Part shown: positions 24,831 to 36,932 of the stretch, one piece after another
Layout: each line of letters starts with the position of its first letter
How positions within the stretch are numbered: position 1 is the first letter of the stretch
The notes under the pieces: generated by a model
What the model was told of the DNA's origin: nothing
The model's database searches: none
What the model saw: only the letters and a program-made list of their open reading frames with translations
Made by a program: the position numbers and the translations under genes
Source: Rhodanobacter sp.
Lineage (GTDB): Bacteria > Pseudomonadota > Gammaproteobacteria > Xanthomonadales > Rhodanobacteraceae
Length of the DNA: 43,130 nt
Assembly (NCBI GenBank): GCA_004298015.1
Contig: SCSE01000084.1
Coordinates: 1-43,130, forward strand
Direction of reading: 5' to 3'

Positions 24831-27800
24831 ATGGCCAAGCGTACCGATATTAAAAGCATCCTGATCATCGGCGCCGGCCCGATCGTGATCGGCCAGGCGT
24901 GCGAGTTCGACTATTCCGGCGCACAGGCCTGCAAGGCCTTGAAGGAGGAGGGCTACCGGGTGATTCTGGTGAACTCCAACCCCGCCACGATCATGACCGA
25001 CCCGGATACGGCTGACGCGGTCTACATCGAGCCGATAAACTGGCAGACGGTGGAGCGGATCATCGCCAAGGAGCGCCCGGATGCGGTGTTGCCTACGATG
25101 GGTGGGCAAACCGGCCTGAACTGTGCGCTCGACCTGGACGATCACGGCGTACTCGCCAAATATGGGGTCGAGCTGATTGGCGCCTCGCGCGAGGCAATCC
25201 GCATGGCCGAGGACCGCGAGTTGTTTCGCGTGGCGATGGCCGAGATTGGTCTGGAGTGCCCCAAGGCCGAAGTGGTGCGCACGTTCGAGCAGGCCCTGGA
25301 AACGCAGGTCAAGGTCGGCTATCCGACCATCATTCGTCCAAGCTTCACGCTCGGTGGTTCCGGTGGCGGTATCGCCTACAACCGGGAGGAGTTCGAGGTC
25401 ATCGTCAAGCATGGCCTGGAGCTGTCGCCGGTGGGCGAGGTGCTGGTCGAGGAGTCGGTGCTAGGGTGGAAGGAGTTCGAGATGGAAGTGGTCCGCGACA
25501 CTGCGGACAACTGCATCATCGTGTGCTCGATCGAAAACCTCGATCCGATGGGCGTGCATACCGGCGACTCGATTACGGTGGCGCCGGCGCAGACACTGAC
25601 CGACAAGGAATACCAGCGTCTGCGCGATGCCTCGATCGCGGTGCTGCGCAAGATCGGTGTGGATACCGGTGGCTCCAACGTCCAGTTCGGCATCAATGCC
25701 GAGGATGGTCGTGTGGTGGTGATCGAGATGAACCCGCGGGTGTCGCGCTCCTCGGCGCTGGCTTCCAAGGCCACCGGTTTCCCGATCGCCAAGATCGCCG
25801 CGAAGCTGGCGGTCGGCTATACGCTGGATGAGCTGAAGAACGACATCACCGGTGGGCTCACCCCGGCCTCGTTCGAGCCGACGATCGATTACGTGGTCAC
25901 CAAGATTCCGCGTTTCGCGTTCGAGAAGTTTCCTTCCGCCGATGCGCGTCTCACTACCCAGATGAAGTCGGTGGGCGAGGTGATGGCGATCGGCCGCACC
26001 TTCCACGAGTCGCTGCAGAAAGCCCTGCGCGGACTGGAGATCGGCAAGACCGGCCTCAACCCGACCGGGCTGGACTTCAGCACCGAGGCCGGTATGGCCA
26101 CGTTGAAGCGCGAACTGCGCGAACCGCGACCGGACCGGGTATTCCATCTGGCGGATGCGTTTCGTGCCGGCCTGACGCTGGAGGAAGTGCATGGCCTCAG
26201 CCGCGTCGATCCGTGGTTTCTCGCAGCGTTCGAGGACATCGTTCTAGCCGAAGGCGAGTTGCAGGCGGAAGGCCTCACAGCGCTTGATGCGCCGCGCATG
26301 CGCGAACTCAAGCGCATGGGATTTGCCGATGCACGGCTGGCCGAGCTGACCGGTACCGATGAGGCGGCATTGCGTCATCTGCGTCGTACATTGGGCATTC
26401 GGCCGGTCTACAAGCGGGTCGATTCCTGCGCCGCCGAGTTCGCCACTACCACCGCCTACATGTACTCGACCTACGAGGAAGAGTGCGAAGCCAACCCCAC
26501 CGATCGCGACAAGATCATCGTGCTCGGTGGCGGCCCGAACCGGATCGGGCAGGGCATCGAATTCGACTACTGCTGCGTGCATGCGTCACTGGCGCTGCGC
26601 GAGGACGGGTTCGAAACCATCATGATCAACTGCAACCCGGAGACCGTCTCGACCGACTACGACACCTCCGACCGACTGTATTTCGAGTCGCTGACGCTGG
26701 AGGATGTGCTGGAGATCGTCGATCTCGAGCAGCCGAAGGGCGTCATCGTGCAGTACGGCGGGCAGACCCCGCTCAAGCTGGCGCGGGCGCTGGAAGCTGC
26801 CGGTGTACCGATCATCGGCACCACGCCGGACAGCATCGATCTGGCCGAGGACCGCGAACGTTTCCAGCAGATGATCGTCAAGCTCGGATTGAAGCAGCCG
26901 CCGAACCGTACCGCACGCAATGCCGACGAGGCGCTGGCACTGGCGCGGGAGATCGGTTACCCGCTGGTGGTGCGTCCGAGTTATGTGCTCGGCGGTCGGG
27001 CGATGGAAGTGGTCTATGACGACGCCGATCTGTCGCGCTACATCCGCGAGGCGGTGCAGGTTTCCAACGACTCGCCGGTGCTGCTGGATCGTTTCCTCGA
27101 TCACGCGGTGGAGGTCGACGTCGACATCATCGCCGACGCCGAGGGCAACGTGCTGATCGGCGGTATCATGGAGCACATCGAAGAAGCCGGTGTGCACTCC
27201 GGCGACTCCTCCTGCTCGCTGCCTCCGTATTCACTGACGGCCGAAGTGCAGGACGAGATGCGCCGCCAGTCGGCGATGATGGCCAGGGAATTGAAGGTGA
27301 TCGGCCTGATGAACACCCAGTTTGCGATTCAGGGCGAGACCGTGTTCATTCTCGAGGTGAATCCACGCGCTTCGCGTACCGTGCCGTTCGTGTCCAAGGC
27401 AACTGGCGTGCCCCTGGCCAAGATCGCAGCACGCGCGATGGCGGGTCGAAGCCTGGTCGAGCAGGGCGCCACCCGCGAGGTGATTCCGGCGTACTACTCG
27501 GTGAAGGAGGCGATTTTCCCGTTCCTGAAGTTCCAGAACGTCGATCCGATCCTCGGTCCCGAGATGCGCTCCACCGGCGAGGTGATGGGCGTTGGGCGAA
27601 GCTTCGGCGCGGCCTTTGCCCGCGGGCACGACGCTGCCGGAATCCGCACGCCAGCCAGGGGCAAGGTGTTCGTATCGGTGCGCGATGCGGACAAGGATCG
27701 GCTCCTGCCTGTGGCCAGGGATGTCATCGCGCGGGGGTTCAGCCTGGTGGCTACCTCGGGTACGGCGAGCTATCTGGCCGAACACGGCGTCATCTGCGAG

Positions 27801-28058
27801 CGCGTCAACAAGGTGCTTGAAGGCCGACCGCATATTGTCGACCTGATCAAGAATGGTGAGATCGTGTATATCGTCAACACCACCGAGGGCAAGCAGGCGA
27901 TCGCCGATTCGTTCTCGATCCGACGCGAGGCGCTGCAGCATCGCGTCACCTATTCCACTACCGTCGCTGGCGCCCGGGCATTGGTTCATTCGCTGGATTT
28001 CCACAGCGGAGACGAGGTCCACAGCCTGCAGGAATTGCACAAGGAGCTGAGCGCATGA
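24831..28058 (+). CDS. carB: Carbamoyl-phosphate synthase large subunit
   Basis: 1075 residues (E. coli 1073). It makes carbamoyl phosphate from bicarbonate, ammonia and two ATP. Two homologous halves: carboxyphosphate domain (1-400; [28 protein letters not shown]), oligomerisation region (400-550), carbamate-phosphorylating domain (about 550-935; [30 protein letters not shown]), then the allosteric domain (935-1075; [28 protein letters not shown]). All expected segments are present, with no break. It overlaps greA by four bases (ATGA), so greA is translationally coupled. Confidence 0.98.
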   Translation: MAKRTDIKSILIIGAGPIVIGQACEFDYSGAQACKALKEEGYRVILVNSNPATIMTDPDTADAVYIEPINWQTVERIIAKERPDAVLPTMGGQTGLNCALDLDDHGVLAKYGVELIGASREAIRMAEDRELFRVAMAEIGLECPKAEVVRTFEQALETQVKVGYPTIIRPSFTLGGSGGGIAYNREEFEVIVKHGLELSPVGEVLVEESVLGWKEFEMEVVRDTADNCIIVCSIENLDPMGVHTGDSITVAPAQTLTDKEYQRLRDASIAVLRKIGVDTGGSNVQFGINAEDGRVVVIEMNPRVSRSSALASKATGFPIAKIAAKLAVGYTLDELKNDITGGLTPASFEPTIDYVVTKIPRFAFEKFPSADARLTTQMKSVGEVMAIGRTFHESLQKALRGLEIGKTGLNPTGLDFSTEAGMATLKRELREPRPDRVFHLADAFRAGLTLEEVHGLSRVDPWFLAAFEDIVLAEGELQAEGLTALDAPRMRELKRMGFADARLAELTGTDEAALRHLRRTLGIRPVYKRVDSCAAEFATTTAYMYSTYEEECEANPTDRDKIIVLGGGPNRIGQGIEFDYCCVHASLALREDGFETIMINCNPETVSTDYDTSDRLYFESLTLEDVLEIVDLEQPKGVIVQYGGQTPLKLARALEAAGVPIIGTTPDSIDLAEDRERFQQMIVKLGLKQPPNRTARNADEALALAREIGYPLVVRPSYVLGGRAMEVVYDDADLSRYIREAVQVSNDSPVLLDRFLDHAVEVDVDIIADAEGNVLIGGIMEHIEEAGVHSGDSSCSLPPYSLTAEVQDEMRRQSAMMARELKVIGLMNTQFAIQGETVFILEVNPRASRTVPFVSKATGVPLAKIAARAMAGRSLVEQGATREVIPAYYSVKEAIFPFLKFQNVDPILGPEMRSTGEVMGVGRSFGAAFARGHDAAGIRTPARGKVFVSVRDADKDRLLPVARDVIARGFSLVATSGTASYLAEHGVICERVNKVLEGRPHIVDLIKNGEIVYIVNTTEGKQAIADSFSIRREALQHRVTYSTTVAGARALVHSLDFHSGDEVHSLQELHKELSA

Positions 28059-28531
28059 GTCGCGCCCCCATCACCAAGGCCGGATCGGAACGCCTGCGGG
28101 CGGAACTGGAGCGGTTGAAGTCGGTCGACCGTCCGCGGATCATCGCCGCCATCGCCGAAGCCAGGGCACACGGCGATCTCAAGGAGAATGCCGAATACCA
28201 TGCCGCGCGGGATCAGCAAAGTTTCACCGAAGGGCGTATCGGCGAGCTCGAGGCGGCGCTGTCCACTGCCGAGGTGATCGACGTGTCGCGACTCAACGCG
28301 GGCAACAAGGTGGTCTTCGGCGCGATCGTTGACCTGGAGGAGGAGGACAGTGGCGCGGCGGTGACCTATCAGATCGTCGGTGACCTGGAGGCCGATATCA
28401 AGCGGCAACTGATTGCGGTGTCGTCGCCAATTGCACGGGCACTGATCGGCAAGAATGCCGGTGACAGTTTCGAGTTTACCGCCCCGAATGGGGTCAAGCA
28501 CTACGAGATCATCGGCGTTCGCTACGAATGA
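28055..28531 (+). CDS. greA: Transcription elongation factor GreA
   Basis: 158 residues, exact family length. GreA inserts its coiled coil into the RNA polymerase secondary channel and stimulates cleavage of backtracked RNA. The N-terminal coiled coil (1-75) ends in [18 protein letters not shown], whose acidic tip D-x-x-E is catalytic. The C-terminal FKBP-like domain includes [20 protein letters not shown] and the closing [10 protein letters not shown]. Its start overlaps the carB stop. The carAB-greA order is common in gammaproteobacteria. A strong terminator follows. Confidence 0.97.
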   Translation: MSRAPITKAGSERLRAELERLKSVDRPRIIAAIAEARAHGDLKENAEYHAARDQQSFTEGRIGELEAALSTAEVIDVSRLNAGNKVVFGAIVDLEEEDSGAAVTYQIVGDLEADIKRQLIAVSSPIARALIGKNAGDSFEFTAPNGVKHYEIIGVRYE

Positions 28532-28550
28532 TGGCAAATCGGGCGATCAT

Positions 28551-28595
28551 GCAGACACAAAAAAGGCCGCATCAAGCGGCCTTTTTTGTGTCTGC
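28551..28595. terminator. Bidirectional intrinsic terminator between greA and rpmJ
   Basis: A 20-bp perfect inverted repeat, 28551-28570 / 28576-28595, with loop ATCAA, GGCCGC/GCGGCC at the top and A6 and T6 runs in opposite arms, so it works for both convergent genes. Confidence 0.93.
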
Positions 28596-28609
28596 GTCGC
28601 GGCTGGTGA

Positions 28610-28735
28610 TCAGCGCTGACGAGCCTTGAAACGCGGATTGCTCTTGCAGATCACGAACGTCTTGCCTCGACGGCGCACGATCTTGCAGTCGCGGTGCCGC
28701 GCTTTGGCGGACTTCAAAGAATTAAGCACCTTCAC
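28610..28735 (-). CDS. rpmJ: 50S ribosomal protein L36 (41-residue form)
   Basis: 41 residues beginning (GTG start) [16 protein letters not shown] and continuing [25 protein letters not shown]. This is the longer L36 form with a broken zinc ribbon: two cysteines (C17, C30) remain instead of four ligands of the C+ type, as in the zinc-independent paralogue. The GTG at 28735 has AGGAG six bases upstream. It stands alone, outside the spc ribosomal operon, which is usual for this form in Xanthomonadales. Whether a second, zinc-binding copy exists elsewhere cannot be seen here. Confidence 0.93.
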   Translation of the reverse strand: MKVLNSLKSAKARHRDCKIVRRRGKTFVICKSNPRFKARQR

Positions 28736-28775
28736 GGCCAGCTCCTGACTCTAAAAACGGGAATACAAGTCCGCA

Positions 28776-28804
28776 AGTGTAGCTATTCCGGTCGATTGTC
28801 ACAA
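28776..28804 (-). promoter_or_regulatory. Candidate promoter of rpmJ
   Basis: On the minus strand TTGTGA (28804-28799), 17 bases, TACACT (28781-28776), about 40 bases before the GTG start. The -35 hexamer overlaps the last bases of the LysR gene. Confidence 0.5.
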
Positions 28805-29710
28805 GCCGGGTGCGATGGCGGACTCGGCCACTGTGGACAACAATTGCAGCAGGGCCGGGGAATGGTCGTTGCTGCGGCAGGCGACGGCCAGGAGCATGTA
28901 GGCGTCGGGATCCTCCAGCGGCAGGTAGCTGACCCCGGCGAGACGTACAGCGCGCATCGATGCCGGCACCAACGCCAGTCCGAGCCCCGCGGCGACCAGG
29001 GCCAACAAGCCGTTGATCTGTTGCGCGTGTTGCCCGATCTTCGGCTCGAAGCCGGCCTTGTCGGCCAGCTTCACCAGCCGGTCGTAGAGGGTCGATGCCA
29101 GTTCGCGCGGTTGCGAGACAAACGCGTCGCCAGCCACTTCGGCGAGACTGATGCTGCTGCGATTGGCCAATGCATGGCCGGTGGGCACGGCGAGCAGCAA
29201 GGGTTCGCGGTCGATCACACTGAGTCTGAGCTGGTTGGCATCCTGGGCATGGGCAGGTTCGTCACGCACGAAGCCGATGTCGATGTGACCTGCCAGCAAG
29301 GCAGCAAACTGCGGTGCGGTGTACATCTCGCTGAGCTGAAGGAGGACATTGGGAGCCACCTGACGGTAGCGCAACAGGGTTTGGGGCAACGCAGGGTGGA
29401 ACGAGACTGAAGCCGTATAGGCGAGCCGCAGTTGTCCGCTGTATCCGGCTGCTGCTGCCGTCACCTGGCTGCGCAGTTCGTCAGCCTTGGCCAGAATCTG
29501 CCGCGCCTGTTCGAGAAAGATCCTGCCCGGTTCCGTGAGTGCAACGTGGCGCTTGGTGCGTTCCAGCAGGCGCACGCCAAGATCGCGCTCGAGCGCCTGG
29601 ATCTGCTGCGACAGCGGCGGCTGCGAAAGGTGAAGCCGCATCGCGGCGCGGGTGAAGCTCAGCTCCTCGGCGACGGCGATGAAATAGCGCAGCTGGCGGA
29701 AATCAAACAT
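28799..29710 (-). CDS. LysR-family transcriptional regulator
   Basis: 303 residues. N-terminal winged HTH (1-60): QLRYFIAVAEELSFTRAAMRLHLSQPPLSQQIQALE. A linker helix follows, then the two-lobed effector domain (about 90-300) with IGFVRDEP and GLGLALVPAS. The HTH and linker resemble the HcaR/BenM/CatM-type branch, which sense aromatic or small carboxylate effectors; the ligand here is unknown. Start at 29710 gives MFDFRQLRYF. The next gene upstream on the same strand is the FadH-like reductase, 233 bases away, so there is no classic divergent target. The palindrome TATATGA-TTT-TCATATA immediately upstream suggests autoregulation. Confidence 0.92.
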   Translation of the reverse strand: MFDFRQLRYFIAVAEELSFTRAAMRLHLSQPPLSQQIQALERDLGVRLLERTKRHVALTEPGRIFLEQARQILAKADELRSQVTAAAAGYSGQLRLAYTASVSFHPALPQTLLRYRQVAPNVLLQLSEMYTAPQFAALLAGHIDIGFVRDEPAHAQDANQLRLSVIDREPLLLAVPTGHALANRSSISLAEVAGDAFVSQPRELASTLYDRLVKLADKAGFEPKIGQHAQQINGLLALVAAGLGLALVPASMRAVRLAGVSYLPLEDPDAYMLLAVACRSNDHSPALLQLLSTVAESAIAPGL

Positions 29711-29727
29711 ATATGATTTTCATATAA
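29711..29727. promoter_or_regulatory. Candidate LysR operator (autoregulation)
   Basis: Perfect inverted repeat TATATGA-TTT-TCATATA touching the start codon of the LysR gene, in an AT-rich island (29705-29780) that contrasts with the GC-rich surroundings. The island must also hold the promoters of the regulator and of the sRNA described next. Confidence 0.5.
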
Positions 29728-29779
29728 GTGAGGCGATAAATATATATTAGATACTTTATCCTGTCGAACATAAAATGAC

Positions 29780-29906
29780 CCTCGTCACGTCGTCTCCCCT
29801 CCCCCCTGACGACGTGGCCCTCGCCCTGCGGCGACGCTAAATACGATATCCGGCCCCCTCCCCCCCGGCCCATATCGATGCGTCGTACCGCAGGGCGCTT
29901 TCTTTT
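29780..29906 (+). ncRNA. Putative small RNA with C-rich loops and intrinsic terminator (sX13-like build)
   Basis: Hairpin A: CACGTCGTC (29786-29794) / GACGACGTG (29808-29816), loop TCCCCTCCCCCCT. Hairpin B: CGCCCTGCGG-CGACGC (29822-29837) pairs with GCGTCG-TA-CCGCAGGGCG (29880-29897); its inner arm CGATAT/ATATCG and GGCC/GGCC carries the loop CCCTCCCCCCC (29856-29866). CTTTCTTTT (29898-29906) follows, so B is also a Rho-independent terminator. TAAAAT at 29771-29776 is a plausible -10 element, without a good -35. No frame inside is credible. From memory, the Xanthomonas sRNA sX13 acts through C-rich loops on G-rich mRNA sites; homology was not tested. Confidence 0.6.
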
Positions 29907-29943
29907 GTGCTGCCATAATTTCGCGCTTTCTGTAGGCTGCGTT

Positions 29944-32309
<2,366 letters not shown>

Positions 32310-32419
32310 GGCGGCGGGCTGCATCGGTCAGGCACGAGAGACGGGGTTCATAGCACCCGTGCCCGGTGGGGTCAACGCGTTAAACTGGCGGAATCATCAT
32401 CGCCACAGCAGGAATTGCC

Positions 32420-33100
32420 ATGCCCGAGGTTTCATCGGTTCCCGTGCTCACCATCGACGGGCCGTCGGGGTCAGGCAAAGGCACCATCAGCGCGCTGGTT
32501 GCCGCGAAATTGGGCTGGCGCCTGCTCGATTCGGGCGCCCTGTACCGCGCGGTGGGTTATGCCGCCGGCATGGCGGGTCTGGATCTGTCGGACGTCGACG
32601 CCGTAACACGATGCGCTGAGCAGACAAAGATCCGCTTTCGGGCGGCCCCGGACTCTGCAGGGACACGGGTATGGGTCAACGGCCATGATGCCACCGATGA
32701 GCTGCGTACCGAAACCGCCGGTGCCGCGGCGTCGGCGATCGCCTCCATCCCCACGGTGCGGCAGGCCTTGGTGCAGCTGCAGCTTGGCTTCCGCAAGCTG
32801 CCCGGCCTGGTGGCCGACGGCCGCGACATGGGTACGGTGATCTTCCCCGATGCGCGGTTCAAGGTATTCCTGACCGCCAGTGCCGCGGAGCGTGCGAAAA
32901 GACGTTATAAGCAGTTGAAGGAAAAGGGACTCAGCGTTACACTTGGCGGCCTTCAGCGCGAAATTGAGGCGCGTGACAGTCGCGATGCGTCGCGTGCGGT
33001 TGCGCCGCTCAAGGCCGCCGAAGATGCGCTGTTGGTGGATACCACCGGCATGCGCATCGAGGATGTCGTCGCGAAAGTACTTGCCGTCGTGCAGCCGTGA
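32420..33100 (+). CDS. cmk: Cytidylate kinase
   Basis: 226 residues (E. coli 227). It phosphorylates CMP and dCMP with ATP. P-loop GPSGSGKG at 14-21; [29 protein letters not shown] (NMP-binding region) and the lid segment [25 protein letters not shown] (in short: [13 protein letters not shown]) are all typical. ATG 32420 follows GGAATTGCC at modest strength. The order cmk-rpsA-ihfB is conserved in proteobacteria. A hairpin CCTGC-TGCG-GCAGG followed by ATTTT at 33128-33147 may partly end the transcript before rpsA. Confidence 0.96.
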   Translation: MPEVSSVPVLTIDGPSGSGKGTISALVAAKLGWRLLDSGALYRAVGYAAGMAGLDLSDVDAVTRCAEQTKIRFRAAPDSAGTRVWVNGHDATDELRTETAGAAASAIASIPTVRQALVQLQLGFRKLPGLVADGRDMGTVIFPDARFKVFLTASAAERAKRRYKQLKEKGLSVTLGGLQREIEARDSRDASRAVAPLKAAEDALLVDTTGMRIEDVVAKVLAVVQP

Positions 33101-33276
33101 TCCGGTTTGCATGACGGTTTTTGTGTTCCTGCTGCGGCAGGGATTTTGACCCACGGTGGCAGCAGCCGATTCCGACGGAATCGCTGACGACACCCCCAAC
33201 CGGTGGACCGGATGGTTCGTGCGCAACAAGCCAGAATGCGCAACGTGCCGAGGTCCTTTCCCATGACGGAATCAAC

Positions 33277-34950
33277 ATGACTGAAAGTTTTGCCGAACTG
33301 TTTGAACAGAGCCAGCAGGCCATCTCCAAGCTGAAGCCCGGCGCCATCGTCACCGGCATTGTTGTGGAAATCCGCAACGACGTCGTCGTGATCAATGCCG
33401 GCCTGAAGAGCGAAGGCATCGTCCCGATCGAACAGTTCAAGGACGAGGAAGGCACGCTGGAGGTGCAGGTAGGCGACGAGGTGAAGGTAGCCCTCGAAGC
33501 TTTGGAAGACGGTTTCGGCGAGACCAAGCTGTCGCGCGAGAAAGCCAAGCGCTCGATGGTATGGGACGACCTGGAGCAGGCGTTCGACAAGGAAGAGACC
33601 ATCGTCGGGATGATTTCCGGCAAGGTCAAGGGCGGTTTCACCGTCGACATCAAGGACGTCCGTGCGTTCCTGCCGGGCTCGCTGGTCGACGTGCGTCCGG
33701 TACGTGACCCGGTTTACCTCGAGGGCAAGGAACTCGAGTTCAAGATCATCAAGCTCGATCGCAAGCGCAACAATGTGGTGGTCAGCCGCCGTGCCGTGGT
33801 CGAGACCGAGTTCTCCGAAGAGCGCGAGAAGCTGCTGGAGCGTCTGGTCGAGGGTGCGGTGGTCAAGGGTGTGGTCAAGAATCTCACCGATTACGGCGCG
33901 TTCGTGGACCTCGGCGGTATCGACGGTCTGCTGCACATCACCGACATGGCGTGGAAGCGCGTGCGTCATCCGTCCGAAGTGGTCAATGTCGGCGACGAGC
34001 TGGACGTGCGCGTGCTGAAGTACGACAAGGAGCGCAACCGCGTTTCGCTGGGCCTGAAGCAGCTGGGCGACGACCCGTGGGTCGCCATCTCGCGCCGCTA
34101 CCCGGTTGGCAGCCGTCTGTTCGGCAAGGTTTCCAATGTCACCGATTACGGCTGCTTCGTCGAAATCGAGCCCGGTGTGGAAGGCCTGGTGCACGTGTCC
34201 GAAATGGACTGGACCAACAAGAACGTCAACCCGGCCAAGGTGGTTCAGGTCGGCGACGAGACCGAAGTCACCGTGCTGGACGTGGACGAGGAGCGTCGCC
34301 GCATCTCGCTCGGCATCAAGCAGACCCGCTCGAATCCGTGGGAAGCGTTTGCCGCCATGCACAAGAAGGGCGACAAGGTTTCCGGTCAGATCAAGTCGAT
34401 CACCGACTTCGGCGTGTTCATCGGCCTGGACGGCGGCATCGACGGTCTGGTGCATCTGTCCGACATCTCCTGGCAGGTCTCCGGCGAAGATCTCGTTCGC
34501 GACTTCAAGAAGGGTGAGGAGATCGAGGCCGTGGTGCTGGCGGTGGACCCGGAGCGCGAGCGTATCTCGCTCGGCATCAAGCAGATGGAGCAGGATCCGT
34601 TCGGTCAGTTCATGGCGGCCAACCCGCGTGGCACGATCGTCAACGGCACCGTCAAGGAAGTCGACGCGAAGGGTGCGGTGATCGATCTTGGCGAAGGTGT
34701 CGAGGGTTATCTGCGCGCCAACGATATTGCCAAGGAGCGCATCGAGGATGCCACCGAACATCTGAAGGTGGGTGACCAGGTCGAGGCCAAGTTCACCGGC
34801 ATGGACCGCAAGGGTCGTCAGTTGGCGCTCTCGATCCGCGCCAAGGACGAGGAGGACGCACCCGAGGCAGCTGTCGATTATTCGTCCGCCGCCAGTGGTA
34901 CGACCAAGCTCGGTGCGCTGCTCAAAGAGCAGTTCAACAAGGCCGATTGA
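33277..34950 (+). CDS. rpsA: 30S ribosomal protein S1
   Basis: 557 residues, same length as E. coli S1. It recruits mRNA to the 30S subunit. Six S1 domains: two degenerate N-terminal ones that contact the ribosome (about 20-185) and four RNA-binding ones, each with the typical [17 protein letters not shown] / [13 protein letters not shown] pattern and a closing RRISLGIKQ or ERISLGIKQ. Start at 33277 ([14 protein letters not shown]) is fixed by homology; the upstream Shine-Dalgarno is weak (GGA at seven bases), as known for rpsA, whose translation is autoregulated. The frame is open upstream but that part is leader. Followed by a GC-rich hairpin and ihfB. Confidence 0.98.
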   Translation: MTESFAELFEQSQQAISKLKPGAIVTGIVVEIRNDVVVINAGLKSEGIVPIEQFKDEEGTLEVQVGDEVKVALEALEDGFGETKLSREKAKRSMVWDDLEQAFDKEETIVGMISGKVKGGFTVDIKDVRAFLPGSLVDVRPVRDPVYLEGKELEFKIIKLDRKRNNVVVSRRAVVETEFSEEREKLLERLVEGAVVKGVVKNLTDYGAFVDLGGIDGLLHITDMAWKRVRHPSEVVNVGDELDVRVLKYDKERNRVSLGLKQLGDDPWVAISRRYPVGSRLFGKVSNVTDYGCFVEIEPGVEGLVHVSEMDWTNKNVNPAKVVQVGDETEVTVLDVDEERRRISLGIKQTRSNPWEAFAAMHKKGDKVSGQIKSITDFGVFIGLDGGIDGLVHLSDISWQVSGEDLVRDFKKGEEIEAVVLAVDPERERISLGIKQMEQDPFGQFMAANPRGTIVNGTVKEVDAKGAVIDLGEGVEGYLRANDIAKERIEDATEHLKVGDQVEAKFTGMDRKGRQLALSIRAKDEEDAPEAAVDYSSAASGTTKLGALLKEQFNKAD

Positions 34951-34968
34951 TCGTTGTAAACGTCTGAT

Positions 34969-34996
34969 GCAGGGCGGCGATTTGCTGCCGCCCTGC
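34969..34996. terminator. GC-rich hairpin between rpsA and ihfB
   Basis: GCAGGGCGGC (34969-34978) / GCCGCCCTGC (34987-34996), no T-tract; probably a partial terminator or mRNA 3'-end stabiliser allowing some read-through to ihfB. Confidence 0.55.
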
Positions 34997-35024
34997 TGAT
35001 TCATGTCACGGACATTGGGGTCCC

Positions 35025-35324
35025 ATGACCAAATCCGAATTGATCGAGGCGCTGGCAAGGCGCCAAACCCACCTTGCGTTTGCCGATGTCGAAATGGCGG
35101 TCAAGAGCGTAATCGAGCAAATGAGTCATTCGCTGTCTCATGGCGAGCGCATCGAGGTGCGTGGCTTCGGCAGTTTTGCGTTGCATTACCGTCCGCCGCG
35201 GATGGGGCGCAACCCCAAGACGGGCGAGGCTGTGGCTCTGCCGGGCAAGCACGTGCCGCATTTCAAGCCGGGCAAGGAGCTGCGTGAACGGGTGAATCTC
35301 GATCCGGAGCAAGCGGCGGGCTGA
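35025..35324 (+). CDS. ihfB: Integration host factor subunit beta
   Basis: 99 residues. With IhfA it forms the DNA-bending protein IHF. N-terminal [14 protein letters not shown]; the beta-arm region [20 protein letters not shown] carries GRNPKTGE with P64, the proline that intercalates into DNA; closing [16 protein letters not shown]. This beta-type sequence and the position after rpsA identify it as ihfB rather than hup or ihfA. GGGG lies a few bases before the ATG. A T-rich terminator follows at 35350. Confidence 0.96.
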   Translation: MTKSELIEALARRQTHLAFADVEMAVKSVIEQMSHSLSHGERIEVRGFGSFALHYRPPRMGRNPKTGEAVALPGKHVPHFKPGKELRERVNLDPEQAAG

Positions 35325-35349
35325 AGTGAACGGTGCGATGGAGGAGAGG

Positions 35350-35380
35350 GGCAGGCGGTGCAAGCCGATCCTGCCTTTTT
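35350..35380 (+). terminator. Intrinsic terminator after ihfB
   Basis: GGCAGG-CGG (35350-35358) pairs with CCG-AT-CCTGCC (35365-35375) with a two-base bulge, then TTTTT (35376-35380). Confidence 0.75.
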
Positions 35381-35501
35381 CTTGGATTCGATTCCGTCCC
35401 TGCACCGAAGCTTGTTGCCGGCTGGCAACTGCGCTGAATCATTGCCGATCGAGCCTGCATGACGGCTGTGCGCGCTTCGGTCAATCGGGTAAAGTCGAGC
35501 G

Positions 35502-35762
35502 ATGCGCTTACTCGTCATTTCCATTCTCGTGATCTTCATCGCCGCCGGTGTGGTACTGGGTGCGCTCAATGCCGACCTGGTCAGTTACGACTTCGGGTTT
35601 GTTCGCTTGCAATTGCCGAAAGGCGCCGCGCTGCTTGGCATGCTGATGATCGGATGGCTGCTCGGTGGATTGACCGCGTGGCTGGGCGTGAGCCGGCGTC
35701 AGCGCCATTGGCGTCAGCAGCAGCGCCGGGACGCTGCCAAGAAGCCGCCGGTCAATTCATGA
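35502..35762 (+). CDS. lapA: LapA family inner-membrane protein (lipopolysaccharide assembly protein A)
   Basis: 86 residues with two membrane helices (about 3-22 and 42-63) and a basic cytoplasmic tail (SRRQRHWRQQQRRDAAKK). This is the DUF1049/LapA family, which acts with LapB in control of LPS synthesis through LpxC turnover. NADLVSYDFGFV between the helices is typical. It overlaps lapB by four bases (ATGA). TAAAGT at 35490-35495 ends six bases before the ATG and no Shine-Dalgarno is present, so the mRNA may be leaderless. Confidence 0.92.
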   Translation: MRLLVISILVIFIAAGVVLGALNADLVSYDFGFVRLQLPKGAALLGMLMIGWLLGGLTAWLGVSRRQRHWRQQQRRDAAKKPPVNS

Positions 35763-36931
35763 GTCCACTTTATGTGCTGGCTGCGCTGGTGCCGGTTGCC
35801 TTTGTCCTGGGCTGGTGGGCATCGCGACGTGTCGGAACACGACGTTCCGGTGCGCGCGTCAGCGAGCTTTCCTCGGATTACTTCCGAGGTCTCAATTACC
35901 TGCTCAACGAGGAGCAGGACAAGGCGATCGAAGTCTTTCTCCGGCTGGCCGAATACAACCGCGATACTGTCGAGACCCATCTGGCGCTCGGCAACCTGTT
36001 TCGTCGGCGTGGCGAGGTGGATCGTGCCATTCGCCTGCACCAGCACCTGGTGTCGCGCCCCGGCTTGTCCGATGCGATGAAGACCGTGGCCTTGCTCGAG
36101 CTGGGCGAGGACTACATGCGTGCCGGTCTTCTCGATCGTGCAGAGGCACTGTTTTCCGACCTGGTGGCGATGGATTCGCACGCGCCTTCGGCGTTGCGTC
36201 ACTTGATCGCGATCTACCAGCACGAACGTGACTGGCACAAGGCCATCGAGCACGCCCGCCGTTTCGAGGTGATGACGGGTGAGGACGAGGCGACCATGAT
36301 CGCCCAGTTCTATTGCGAACTGGCCGATCGCTCGCGTCAGCACGGGGCCATGGCCGAGGCGCGGGAGTATCTGCAGAAAGCCTTTGATTGCCAGGCCGAC
36401 TGCGTGCGCGCCTTCATGCTGATCGGGCGCCTGCACGCCGAGGACGGTCAGCACGCCGAGGCGGTGGCGGCTTACGAATCGGCGATCAACGCCGACATTG
36501 CCTTTACGCCGGAAATCCTGCCGCCACTGCTCGATTGCTATGCGCGCTCCCAGCAAATGGAGCGTGCGGAGGCATTCCTGCGCGACATGCTCGGCCGTTA
36601 TCACGGGATTTCGCCGGTGCTGGCGCTGACCCGGATCTATCGACAGCGCGACGGTGAGCGTGCGGCAATCGACTTTCTGACTTCGCAGTTGCGCCAGCGC
36701 CCGTCGGTTCGCGGACTGATGGCCTTGATTGATGCCACGATGGACAAGATCGAGGGCGAGGTGCGGGAAAATTTCCTGATCCTGCGCGACCTCACGCGAA
36801 AATTGCTGGAAGGGCAGGCGATGTATCGCTGCAGTCGCTGCGGTTTCGGTGCCAAGGCACATCACTGGCAATGCCCCAGCTGCAAAAGCTGGAGTACGAT
36901 TCGACCGATTCACGGAGTTGCCAGCGAGTGA
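35759..36931 (+). CDS. lapB: LPS assembly protein LapB (YciM), TPR and rubredoxin-like
   Basis: 390 residues (E. coli 389). LapB adapts FtsH for degradation of LpxC, thereby limiting lipid A synthesis. One N-terminal membrane helix (5-20), a series of TPR units through the cytoplasmic part (about 50-330), and a C-terminal rubredoxin-like zinc site with C358, C361, C372 and C375 (YRCSRCGF ... CPSCKSW). All features match E. coli LapB. Translationally coupled to lapA; one base separates its stop from the next ATG, linking LPS control to the O-antigen genes that follow. The open frame upstream to 35459 is not used. Confidence 0.96.
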   Translation: MSPLYVLAALVPVAFVLGWWASRRVGTRRSGARVSELSSDYFRGLNYLLNEEQDKAIEVFLRLAEYNRDTVETHLALGNLFRRRGEVDRAIRLHQHLVSRPGLSDAMKTVALLELGEDYMRAGLLDRAEALFSDLVAMDSHAPSALRHLIAIYQHERDWHKAIEHARRFEVMTGEDEATMIAQFYCELADRSRQHGAMAEAREYLQKAFDCQADCVRAFMLIGRLHAEDGQHAEAVAAYESAINADIAFTPEILPPLLDCYARSQQMERAEAFLRDMLGRYHGISPVLALTRIYRQRDGERAAIDFLTSQLRQRPSVRGLMALIDATMDKIEGEVRENFLILRDLTRKLLEGQAMYRCSRCGFGAKAHHWQCPSCKSWSTIRPIHGVASE

Positions 36932-36932
36932 T

